A stretch of DNA of 64,000 bases from an uncultured Aquimarina sp. Its GTDB lineage: Bacteria; Bacteroidota; Bacteroidia; Flavobacteriales; Flavobacteriaceae. This document shows, piece after piece, positions 8,636 through 17,472 of this stretch. How positions within the stretch are numbered: position 1 is the first letter of the stretch; the number at the start of each line of letters is the position of its first letter. Made by a program: the position numbers and the translations under genes. The stretch lies in contig CANMLW010000002.1 of NCBI GenBank assembly GCA_947498705.1, forward strand, positions 405,735 through 469,734, given 5' to 3'. The notes beneath the pieces were generated by a model. That model was given only the letters and a program-made list of their open reading frames with translations, ran no database searches and was not told the DNA's origin.

Positions 8636-11600
8636 ATGATGAAAAAACTACTACAATTCTTAGTACTATTAATCACTTTTTGTGCGTATACACAAACCTT
8701 TACCGAGCTCAATACTGCAAACTTGATGGATCTTTTTAATAGTTCGGCGGTCTGGGGAGATTATGATAATGACGGAGACTTAGATGTATTATTAACAGGA
8801 TTAGATTCTCATGTATCTAATAGAAAATATTCTAAAATATATACAAACAATAATGGAACTTTTACAGAGCTTACTTCTGCTAATTTACCAGGAGTAGCAT
8901 TTGGCCAATCTGCTTGGGGAGATTATGATAATGATGGGGATTTAGATATACTATTAACAGGTCAATCTGTTAGTGGTAATATTTCAAAAATATACACCAA
9001 CACAGCAGGAGTTTTTACCGAACTTATTACTGCTAATTTAACAGGAGTAGGAGGGAGTTCTGTAGCTTGGGGAGATTATGATAATGATGGCGATCTAGAT
9101 ATACTATTAACAGGGGGTACTTCAAAAATATATACCAACAAGGCAGGTACTTTTACAGAGCTTGCAACAGCTAATTTACCTAGAATAGATAATGGTTCTG
9201 TAGCTTGGGGCGATTATGACAATGATGGTGATTTAGATATCTTATTAACCGGGTTTACAGGAAGTGTAGATATTTCAAAAATCTACACCAATACTGGAGG
9301 AGTTTTTACCGAACTTGTCACGGCAAATTTAACAGGGGTATCTTTTAGTGCTGTAGCTTGGGGTGATTATGACAATGATGGTGATTTAGATATTTTATTG
9401 ACGGGGTATACAGGAAGTACTACAATTTCAAAAATCTATACCAATAATGGAGGAGTTTTTACCGAACTTATTACTGCTAATTTACCAGGGTTACAACACA
9501 GTTCTGCAGCTTGGGGCGATTACGACAATGATGGGGATTTAGATATCTTATTAACAGGTATAGGAGGAAGTACAGAGATTTCAAAAATATATACCAATAC
9601 CGCAGGAACTTTTGCAGAGTTGACTGCTGCAAATTTAACGGGTGTACGTTATGGTTCTGCAACCTGGGGTGATTATGATAATGATGATGATTTAGATATT
9701 TTATTAACAGGTGAAATAACTGGAGGAAGAATTTCAAAAATATATACCAATAATACACTTACGCCTAATACAATACCTACAGCACCTACAAACCCAACAG
9801 CAGTGGTTAATGGTAATGAAGTAACCTTAAGCTGGACTGCCAGTACCGATGCAGAAACACCTAGTAGTGGATTAAGTTATAATGTGTATATCAAGGAGAA
9901 TCCTGTAGGGTCTCCTATATACGTTAAAACTCCTATGGCACAAGAAAATGATGGTTGGCGTAAATTACCAGCTATAGGTAATACGGGACAAAACACTTCA
10001 TATATATGGAAATTACCCGAGGAGTATCATAATACAAACAAAGATTTTACTTTTAAAATACAAGCTATTGATCACAGTTTTGCTGGTTCAGAATTTTCTA
10101 CAGAAGGTACTTTTAGTATTGTAGATTTAAGAAAGTTTATTGAATTGGATACAGCCAATTTAACGAACGTTTTTCAAAGTGCTGTAGCCTGGGGCGATTA
10201 TGATAATGATGGGGATTTAGATTTGTTGGTAACTGGTAAAAAATCAATTTCTGTATCTACCGATCCTATTTCAACAATCTATACGAATACTAACGGAACT
10301 TTTACAGCATTAGCTACGGCAAATTTGATAGGAGTACAATCTGGAGCTGTAGAATGGGGCGATTATGATAACGATGGTGATTTAGATATACTCTTAACTG
10401 GTTTAGCTACTGGCAATATAAATGTAGCAAAAATATATACCAATAATGGAGGGAGTTTTACAGAGTTAGCAACTGCTAACTTGCCAGGAATCGCTTTTGG
10501 AGATGTAGCATGGGGCGATTATGATAATGATGGTGATTTGGATATATTCTTAACGGGAGGTATTTCTAAAATATTTACCAATGATGCAGGAACTTTTACA
10601 GAACTCGCTACTGCTAGTTTCCCAAGATTAAGTAGCGGTTCGGTAGATTGGGGCGATTATGATAATGATGGTGATTTAGATATACTATTAACAGGATATA
10701 CAGGGAGTTTAGATATATCAAAAATCTATACCAATACCAATGGAGTTTTTACAGAACTTACCTCAGCCAATTTGACTGGAGTATCCTACAGTTCAACAGC
10801 TTGGGGCGATTATGATAATGATGGAGATTTAGATGTTTTATTGTCTGGATACACAGGAAGCGCCAGAGTAACAAAAATATATACCAATACAGCAGGCAGT
10901 TTTACCGAACTTGCAACTGCCAACTTATTAGGGGTGCAAGAAGGTTCTATAGCTTGGGGCGATTATGATAATGATGGCGATTTAGATATATTATTAACAG
11001 GTTCTGGGGGTAGTGCCTCAACCAGAATATATACGAATAACGCAGGTGTTTTTACACACCTTATCACTAATGACTTACCAGGCTTAGTGGTTAGTGATGC
11101 CGTTTGGGGCGATTATGATAATGATGGAGATTTAGATATCGCATTGGCAGGGGTTACAAACAGTTCTTTCTTTTCAAAAATATTCACTAACAATATTGCA
11201 ACTGCAAATACAGCACCTACAGCCCCCACTAATCCTACGGCTGTGGTAAACGGAGATGAAGTAACCTTAAGCTGGACAGCCAGTACCGATACAGAAACTC
11301 CTAGTAATGGATTAAGTTATAATGTATATATAAAAGATGCTTCGGCAAGCTCAGCATATACGGTTAGCCCAATGGCACAAGAAAATGACGGTTGGCGCAA
11401 GCTACCGGCTATAGGTAATGCAGGACAAGGTACTAGTTATCTATATAAATTCCCTGCGGCATGTACTGCAGATTATACCTTTAAGGTACAAGCGATAGAT
11501 CATAATTTTGCAGGATCTCCTTTTTCTGCAGAAGGGAGTTTTAGTACAGTAGATACAACTAAACCAACAGTAGTTACTCAGGATATCACTGTGCAATTAG

Positions 11601-14600
11601 ATGCCTCAGGAAATACTGGTATTACGGCGGCACAAATTGATAATGGTTCATCAGATGCTTGTGGCATTCAATCGATGAGTTTAGATATAACATCATTTGA
11701 TTGTACCCTTGTAGGAACAAACACAGTGACCTTAACAGTAACCGATGTGAATGGTAATTCAGATACTCAAATAGCAACGGTAACCTTAGAAGATAAAGTA
11801 GTTCCATCAATAGTAACTCAAGATATCACTATGCAATTAGATGCTTCAGGAAATGCAAGTATCACACCTGCACAAATTGATAATGGTTCATCAGATGCTT
11901 GTGGCATTCAATCGATGAGTTTAGATATAACATCATTTGATTGTACCCTTGTAGGAACAAACACAGTGAGTTTAACAGTAACCGATGTGAATGGTAATTC
12001 AGATACTCAAACAGCAACGGTAACCATAGAAGATAAAGTAGTTCCAACAATAGTAACTCAAGATATCACCATTCAATTAGATGCTTCAAGAAATGTAAAC
12101 ATCACTTCGGCTCAAATTGATAATGGTTCATCAGATGCTTGTGGCATTCAATCGATGAGTCTGGATATTACAACTTTTGACTGTACTCATATAGGAATAA
12201 ATACAGTGACCTTAACCGTAATCGATGTGAATGGTAATTTTGCTTCTAATACCGCAACAGTAACAGTAGAAGATAATAGTATACCTCATTTTGCAGGTCC
12301 TTGGGGAACAGGAACTCTGGCAGATCCTTTTACCACAATATCAGAAGGAATTCTTAAATACCTACCCAGCGGGAGGTACTATTTTAGCTTTAACAATGCT
12401 ACTTTTTTGGCAGAACTTGATAATGATACTGATGGGGGTGCATGGCTTATGGTGCTTAATTATGTACATCTGGCAGGTGATAATCCTGCTTTAGAAATAC
12501 GCAATACAGATTTACCTTTACTCGATTCCTCTACTTTAGGAGATAATGAGGCCAATACGGCCAATTGGGGACATATAGGAAATACATTGGCTGCTGCACT
12601 AGACTTTAAAGAATTACGATTTTATGGAAAGACTACTGGACATAGTAGAGAAATCCATTTTAAAACTCAGTATATAAAGGCTATTAATTATATAAAAACA
12701 GGTGTGGGTGATTTTCGTAGAATGGGGCATGGAAATTATACTACTCTTGTAGGGCATACTGCCAATCTGCCCCAAAGTATGGGTTGGGGACATAGTGATC
12801 AGGGAGATCTAGCCCTGACTAACTTTCCTTTTTATTTAAGCAATCAATATCATTGGGGAATAAAAGGAGTTGGGTCACGTTGGGAAGTAGATGACTTTGC
12901 TCGCAATGCAGAAAGCACGATACATAGAGTATGGGTTAGAGGTGATAGTTCGCCAGCAGTAACACTTCCTTTGGTAACCGTAGCATTAGATGCAACTGGA
13001 AATGCAGCAGTATCTCCAAACGATTTTGGTTTGACAGCACAGGATAATTGTGGAGGAGTCATTACACAAACATTAAGTAAAACTGATTTTGATTGTACCA
13101 ATTTTGGAGAGAATATTGTTCAGTTACATGCAACCGATGCAGAAGGTAATATCGGTATTATTGACGTAACCGTAATTGTAGGAGATCCTATAGCTCCTGT
13201 ACTTACATGCTCAAGTGATATAACGGTAGAAACAGATCCTGGAGCATGTGAAGCAACCGTAACAGTTCCTGTTCCTGCTATAATAGATAATTGTGCTTTG
13301 CCTCCCGCTACTATCCCTGGATTTACAACGATTGGAGTTAAAGGAGGAAGTACCTATTATGTATCCAACACAAACTTTACAGGTCCAGAAGCCTTTGCAG
13401 ATGCAAAAGCTAAAGGAGGCTATGTGGCAACGATAGAAACCGCAGAAGAAGATCAGTTTATCACCGATTATCAAGCAGCACAGGGTTTAAGTGATATTAC
13501 AATTGGTCTTTATGACCTAACTTTTAGTGGTACTTTTGTTTGGCATAGTCAGTCCACAGCTACGTATACCAACTGGAACTCATCAGAACCTAATAATATA
13601 GGTAGGGAAGAATATACAGAAAAAGTGAGGTTCAATGGTTCCTGGAATAATATTCCTAGGTCTGTATCTCAACCCTATATACTTGAAATCAAAGGAGGAC
13701 TAGAACGAACGGATGCCTTGGTAGGTGAAAGTGTATTTCTGGTAGGTGATCATACGATAGAATATACAGTAACAGACGCTGCTGGAAATACCGACAGTTG
13801 CAGCTTTACTATTACTGTTGAAGATAATGAACCTATAAACATACAATGTATAGCCCCTTTTGTTGTTAACCTGGATGTGACCGGAAGCGCTTCTATTACT
13901 GCAAGAGATATAGATAATGGATCTACTGATAATTGCGGAATCACTTCTATAGCAATAGACAAAACCAATTTTGATTGCACCCAACTAGGAGATCATACAG
14001 TAACGCTTACAGCAACAAATTCTCATGGGCATCAAGCATCTTGTACCACGACAGTTACGGTAGCAGATAATACACCACCATTATTTGCAAATCCATGGGG
14101 AACAGGTAGACTTACAGATCCTTTTACCACAATTTCTCAGGATGTATTAAAAAATGTTCCTAGTGGGCGGTATTATTTTAATTTCAACAATAGCACATTT
14201 CAGGCAGAACTCGATAATGATACCGATGGCGGAGGTTGGCTCATGGTGTTAAATTATGTACGCAAGGCCGATGATAATCCAGATATACAAATACGTAATA
14301 CAGACCTTCCTTTGCTTACTTCGTCAATATTAAATGATGATGAATCTAACACCTCGTATTGGGGGCATATCGGCAATACATTGGCTTCAGCCATTAATTT
14401 TAATGAACTACGTTTTTATGCAACGACAACGGGGCATAATCGTGAAATTCATTTTAAAACTCAACACACGAATGCCATCGAATATGTAAAAACAGGGACT
14501 GGTAACTTTCACGGAATGAATCAGGGCAATTTTACTGCACTTACAGGACATACTTCTAATCTTCCTCAAATGATGAATGGAGGATTTAGTGATCAAGGAG

Positions 14601-15931
14601 ATATGGCTTTAACTAACTTTCCGTTTTATAATGGAGGTACTTATCATTGGGGGATTAAAGGAATAGGAAGACGTTGGGAGGTAGACGATTTTTCGATAAA
14701 TGCAGAAAGCACGATACATAGAGTATGGATACGAAGCAATGAAACACTTTCATTTATAGCACCGGCTGTGACGATAGCATTAGGTGCTACTGGAAATGCA
14801 ACGCTTACCCCGGCACATTATGGATTAAACCCTATAGAAAATTGTGGAGGCACCGTTACTCAAACGCTTAGTAAAACCGATTTTGATTGTACAGAAATAG
14901 GAGAACATACGTTACAGCTAACTGCAACCGATGCAAGAGGTAACTCGAGTACAATAGCTATAAAAGTAACTATAGAAGATACCAACCCTCCTGTAATGAA
15001 TTGTGTTGCTCCTTTCACTTTACAATTAGATGCTTTGGGAATGGCGACGCTTACAGCGGCCGATATAGATAATGGATCTACAGGTAATTGTGGAATCGCT
15101 TCAATGAGTATTGATCAAACTACCTTTGATTGTTCCCAATTAGGAGATCATGTGGTCACCCTTACTGTTACTGATGTTTCAGGGAATGTGAATACCTGCT
15201 CGACTACGGTGACCATAGTAGATATGATTGCTCCTATAGCAACTTGTGTAGCACCTTTTACAGTACCTCTGGATGCTACGGGTAATGCTGTGATTTCTCC
15301 GCAGGATATCAATTTGGGATCTACAGACGAATGTAACCTGGCAAGTCTACAAATTGACCGACAACGATTCACACTCGATGATCTGGGTGAGCAAATGATA
15401 ACATTAACAGTCACCGATCATGGAGGAAATACAAGCAGTTGTACCACTATAATTACCGTAGTAGATGTAACTCCTCCGGTCATTACCTTAGTAGGAGATG
15501 ATCCTCAAATCATTTTGCTGGGAGATTCTTATGAAGAATTAGGAGCCACAACAGATGATGAATCTTCGGTTAGTATAGATAGCTCAGCATATCAGAGTGA
15601 AGTAGGAGAATATATCATTCGATATAGTGCTACCGATCCATCTGGAAATCGATCTGAAGTAACAAGAAGGGTAATTGTGCAAGAACGAGATGAATTTGTT
15701 TTTGAGATATACCCTAATCCGGCAATAGATCATTTCCTGATCATAGGATCAAAAGACATGTATTTCTTTGAGATCTATGATATAGCAGGACGAAAAATAC
15801 AAAGTTATCCCAAAGAATTTGTTGGGCAACGTATTCCTGTAGATCAATACCCACCTGGGATGTATTGGGTAAAAGCCTATTTCCAGTCTAAAGATTCGAG
15901 ATTTGAACAAATTATGGTAAAAAACAGATAA
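8636..15931 (+). CDS. Giant T9SS-secreted lectin-like protein with FG-GAP propellers
   Basis: A 2431-residue protein with a signal peptide (about 1-20). Order by eye: seven FG-GAP/VCBS-like repeats with the DYDNDGDLD calcium-binding loop (about 22-380); an FN3-like domain (382-500); seven more repeats (502-855); FN3 (858-975); three near-identical 80-residue HYR-like repeats (975-1215); a fibrinogen-C/intelectin-like domain with DNDTDGGAWLM (1217-1437); HYR-like domains, one split by a C-type lectin domain with EPN (about 1650) and WNN motifs (insert about 1562-1689); a second fibrinogen-like domain (1817-2035); more HYR; one DUF5011 repeat (2280-2352); and a type A sorting domain (2355-2431, YPNPAIDHF). 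The EPN motif suggests mannose-type sugar binding (family knowledge). It lacks the six-cysteine module and is not followed by a lipoprotein gene. The bipartite motif at 8556 and CCCC at 8628-8631 precede the start. Confidence 0.92.
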   Translation: MMKKLLQFLVLLITFCAYTQTFTELNTANLMDLFNSSAVWGDYDNDGDLDVLLTGLDSHVSNRKYSKIYTNNNGTFTELTSANLPGVAFGQSAWGDYDNDGDLDILLTGQSVSGNISKIYTNTAGVFTELITANLTGVGGSSVAWGDYDNDGDLDILLTGGTSKIYTNKAGTFTELATANLPRIDNGSVAWGDYDNDGDLDILLTGFTGSVDISKIYTNTGGVFTELVTANLTGVSFSAVAWGDYDNDGDLDILLTGYTGSTTISKIYTNNGGVFTELITANLPGLQHSSAAWGDYDNDGDLDILLTGIGGSTEISKIYTNTAGTFAELTAANLTGVRYGSATWGDYDNDDDLDILLTGEITGGRISKIYTNNTLTPNTIPTAPTNPTAVVNGNEVTLSWTASTDAETPSSGLSYNVYIKENPVGSPIYVKTPMAQENDGWRKLPAIGNTGQNTSYIWKLPEEYHNTNKDFTFKIQAIDHSFAGSEFSTEGTFSIVDLRKFIELDTANLTNVFQSAVAWGDYDNDGDLDLLVTGKKSISVSTDPISTIYTNTNGTFTALATANLIGVQSGAVEWGDYDNDGDLDILLTGLATGNINVAKIYTNNGGSFTELATANLPGIAFGDVAWGDYDNDGDLDIFLTGGISKIFTNDAGTFTELATASFPRLSSGSVDWGDYDNDGDLDILLTGYTGSLDISKIYTNTNGVFTELTSANLTGVSYSSTAWGDYDNDGDLDVLLSGYTGSARVTKIYTNTAGSFTELATANLLGVQEGSIAWGDYDNDGDLDILLTGSGGSASTRIYTNNAGVFTHLITNDLPGLVVSDAVWGDYDNDGDLDIALAGVTNSSFFSKIFTNNIATANTAPTAPTNPTAVVNGDEVTLSWTASTDTETPSNGLSYNVYIKDASASSAYTVSPMAQENDGWRKLPAIGNAGQGTSYLYKFPAACTADYTFKVQAIDHNFAGSPFSAEGSFSTVDTTKPTVVTQDITVQLDASGNTGITAAQIDNGSSDACGIQSMSLDITSFDCTLVGTNTVTLTVTDVNGNSDTQIATVTLEDKVVPSIVTQDITMQLDASGNASITPAQIDNGSSDACGIQSMSLDITSFDCTLVGTNTVSLTVTDVNGNSDTQTATVTIEDKVVPTIVTQDITIQLDASRNVNITSAQIDNGSSDACGIQSMSLDITTFDCTHIGINTVTLTVIDVNGNFASNTATVTVEDNSIPHFAGPWGTGTLADPFTTISEGILKYLPSGRYYFSFNNATFLAELDNDTDGGAWLMVLNYVHLAGDNPALEIRNTDLPLLDSSTLGDNEANTANWGHIGNTLAAALDFKELRFYGKTTGHSREIHFKTQYIKAINYIKTGVGDFRRMGHGNYTTLVGHTANLPQSMGWGHSDQGDLALTNFPFYLSNQYHWGIKGVGSRWEVDDFARNAESTIHRVWVRGDSSPAVTLPLVTVALDATGNAAVSPNDFGLTAQDNCGGVITQTLSKTDFDCTNFGENIVQLHATDAEGNIGIIDVTVIVGDPIAPVLTCSSDITVETDPGACEATVTVPVPAIIDNCALPPATIPGFTTIGVKGGSTYYVSNTNFTGPEAFADAKAKGGYVATIETAEEDQFITDYQAAQGLSDITIGLYDLTFSGTFVWHSQSTATYTNWNSSEPNNIGREEYTEKVRFNGSWNNIPRSVSQPYILEIKGGLERTDALVGESVFLVGDHTIEYTVTDAAGNTDSCSFTITVEDNEPINIQCIAPFVVNLDVTGSASITARDIDNGSTDNCGITSIAIDKTNFDCTQLGDHTVTLTATNSHGHQASCTTTVTVADNTPPLFANPWGTGRLTDPFTTISQDVLKNVPSGRYYFNFNNSTFQAELDNDTDGGGWLMVLNYVRKADDNPDIQIRNTDLPLLTSSILNDDESNTSYWGHIGNTLASAINFNELRFYATTTGHNREIHFKTQHTNAIEYVKTGTGNFHGMNQGNFTALTGHTSNLPQMMNGGFSDQGDMALTNFPFYNGGTYHWGIKGIGRRWEVDDFSINAESTIHRVWIRSNETLSFIAPAVTIALGATGNATLTPAHYGLNPIENCGGTVTQTLSKTDFDCTEIGEHTLQLTATDARGNSSTIAIKVTIEDTNPPVMNCVAPFTLQLDALGMATLTAADIDNGSTGNCGIASMSIDQTTFDCSQLGDHVVTLTVTDVSGNVNTCSTTVTIVDMIAPIATCVAPFTVPLDATGNAVISPQDINLGSTDECNLASLQIDRQRFTLDDLGEQMITLTVTDHGGNTSSCTTIITVVDVTPPVITLVGDDPQIILLGDSYEELGATTDDESSVSIDSSAYQSEVGEYIIRYSATDPSGNRSEVTRRVIVQERDEFVFEIYPNPAIDHFLIIGSKDMYFFEIYDIAGRKIQSYPKEFVGQRIPVDQYPPGMYWVKAYFQSKDSRFEQIMVKNR
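11580..12299 (+). repeat. Three 240-bp near-identical tandem repeats in coding DNA
   Basis: Copies start at 11580, 11820 and 12060, exactly 240 bases (80 codons) apart. Copies 1 and 2 are almost identical across most of their length. They encode HYR-like Ig domains and look like a recent in-frame duplication. Confidence 0.85.
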
Positions 15932-15996
15932 AATAGGCGATACATAGAATTACGAATTTTGGATGTCTGTTTTATTGTAAATATAATTCTAGTGTC

Positions 15997-16072
15997 ATTC
16001 CGAATTTATTTCGGAATCTCACCATGTTAATAAATAGATTTTTATAATGAGAACCTGAAACAAGTTCAGGTT
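15997..16072. repeat. Two REP-like palindromes
   Basis: ATTCCGAA-TTTAT-TTCGGAAT (15997-16017) and AACCTGAA-ACAAG-TTCAGGTT (16052-16072) in the gap behind the giant lectin gene. The second shares its ACCTGA/TCAGGT arms with the termini of the element at 33302-33502. Apart from the terminator at 16142, nothing else is visible in 15932-16262. Confidence 0.65.
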
Positions 16073-16141
16073 GACAATCTTAGTTTATGCTAAACAATGG
16101 ATCATCAAATTATGAATAATGAAGTGTAATCTATGGTAACT

Positions 16142-16170
16142 TGAAGCTGTCTTTTTAGGCAGCTTCATTT
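16142..16170 (+). terminator. Terminator behind the giant lectin gene
   Basis: TGAAGCTGTC-TTTTTA-GGCAGCTTCA gives a 10-bp stem followed by TTT, about 210 bases behind the stop at 15931. Confidence 0.6.
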
Positions 16171-16262
16171 AATATATACCCGTTATAATTACTCTTAACA
16201 AAGCACGGCTATTGCTCTATACTGATATAGCTCAGTAGTGATATAACAGGTTGTATAGGAAA

Positions 16263-16628
16263 CTATTTTTCTACTGTTAACCGGGTAGTTTTACCATCGG
16301 GGTCGATCCAGTTAAAATTCCATCCACTAAAATCTTCAATATGATGCTCGGTCAAATCGATGGTAAACGCTTCTTTAATTTCTTTGTGTACCCCTTGTTT
16401 TGCTTTTAGATGAACGATATGTTCTTCGAACAGAACCTCTTCAGTAACTTCATAGATAACTAATGAAGAATGTTTTTTAGAATTTTTAGTTTGAACGGTC
16501 AGTACGGTTCCATCTAAATATAGTTTAGGAGGTGCACTCATTTCATCGTAATAAACTCTTTTACTTCCTAAGGAACATGAAATGCATAATAGTATAGTAC
16601 TTACAACAAGTGTTTTAAAAGTCTTCAT
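16263..16628 (-). CDS. Small predicted lipoprotein, function unknown
   Basis: The frame is open from 16676, but MKTFKTLVVSTILL from the ATG at 16628 is the natural signal sequence (an ATG at 16637 is also possible). The lipobox is CISC, 17 residues after 16628. The mature ~105-residue part is beta-rich with a C-terminal FNWIDPDGKTTRL motif. I do not recognise a family. It lies about 55 bp behind the reverse-strand gene 17261-16683 and is probably co-transcribed with it. Confidence 0.65.
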   Translation of the reverse strand: MKTFKTLVVSTILLCISCSLGSKRVYYDEMSAPPKLYLDGTVLTVQTKNSKKHSSLVIYEVTEEVLFEEHIVHLKAKQGVHKEIKEAFTIDLTEHHIEDFSGWNFNWIDPDGKTTRLTVEK

Positions 16629-16682
16629 TGGTTTCATTTTCTTATATAAAATGTGTTTTTTACACCTTAATAACAATAGGCT

Positions 16683-17261
16683 TTACATACTATCGATATA
16701 AGTTACAATTTTATCTGAATGCAAACTTTTAAAAACAAAAAAAAGTGTTGCATAGTTAGTGTCGTTTGATGAGTGTATTACTTCATCAGGAACCCTTTCT
16801 TCCCAATATTCTTCGTATAAACAGTCTTTAACTTCTTCATGTACTGATGTTTCAAAAGCTTTTTTTCCATCTTTTGAGATAGTATTATAAAAAGGTTTAC
16901 ATCCATAAGCAATAAATTCTGCATAATCTCCATCAATACATGGCCATTGAAAACTTTGATATCCATTTATAAGAGGAGTTCCATGTTCGATTTCGTGATC
17001 CCTTTTTCTTGCAATCTGGTCAATTTTTTCATCATTCCAATCAGGGTTAATCAACTTTAGTTGTTTTCGTATTTCATCAGGCCTGGCAACTGTATATAAG
17101 TCCCTAAACTCTTCCGGGCAGTTTTTTAGTGATTCTTGCTCCTGATAGCATCTATAACAAACCTCATTAAAACAAGAGGTATTATGGTTACATATACGGC
17201 ATTCTCCTTGTGTAGATAGGCCAATTAATTTATTATAGTCTGAGATATACTTGAATTTCAT
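16683..17261 (-). CDS. Hypothetical protein with N-terminal CxxC pairs
   Basis: A 192-residue soluble protein with no signal peptide. Near the N terminus, C21-x2-C24 and C35-x2-C38 (with another Cys at 30) look like a small zinc ribbon. The rest is acidic and charged, with no family I recognise; HEIEH at about residues 88-92 looks like a short metal-site motif but has no supporting context. It starts at ATG 17261, upstream of the small lipoprotein gene in the same direction. Its upstream gap faces the promoter region of the 17473 gene (divergent). Confidence 0.7.
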   Translation of the reverse strand: MKFKYISDYNKLIGLSTQGECRICNHNTSCFNEVCYRCYQEQESLKNCPEEFRDLYTVARPDEIRKQLKLINPDWNDEKIDQIARKRDHEIEHGTPLINGYQSFQWPCIDGDYAEFIAYGCKPFYNTISKDGKKAFETSVHEEVKDCLYEEYWEERVPDEVIHSSNDTNYATLFFVFKSLHSDKIVTYIDSM

Positions 17262-17379
17262 TTAGGGGTTTCAATTATGTTTATTGTTAAAGAACTTATA
17301 TCCTTTATTTCCAAAATATAAAAATAACCTTTTTTTAATGATTTAGCTCTAAGTTTTTCCTTTTTAAGAAATAAAAAAA

Positions 17380-17405
17380 TAGGGTATTGTCAAACAAGGC
17401 TGTAT
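17380..17405 (+). promoter_or_regulatory. TAGGGT-N14-CTGTAT motif, copy 2
   Basis: TAGGGT (17380-17385) and CTGTAT (17400-17405), 14-base spacer, A-rich run before it, 67 bases before the ATG at 17473. Confidence 0.65.
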
Positions 17406-17472
17406 AAGATATGATGCACTGTGTAAACAATGCATCAGAAAAGCAAAATATAAATAATTAAGCAGCCCTATT

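Noticed and set aside
13211..13984. Several long reverse-strand frames inside the giant lectin gene
   Set aside because: They are shadows of repetitive Asp/Gly/Thr-rich coding sequence on the + strand and have no signal, domain or RBS of their own.
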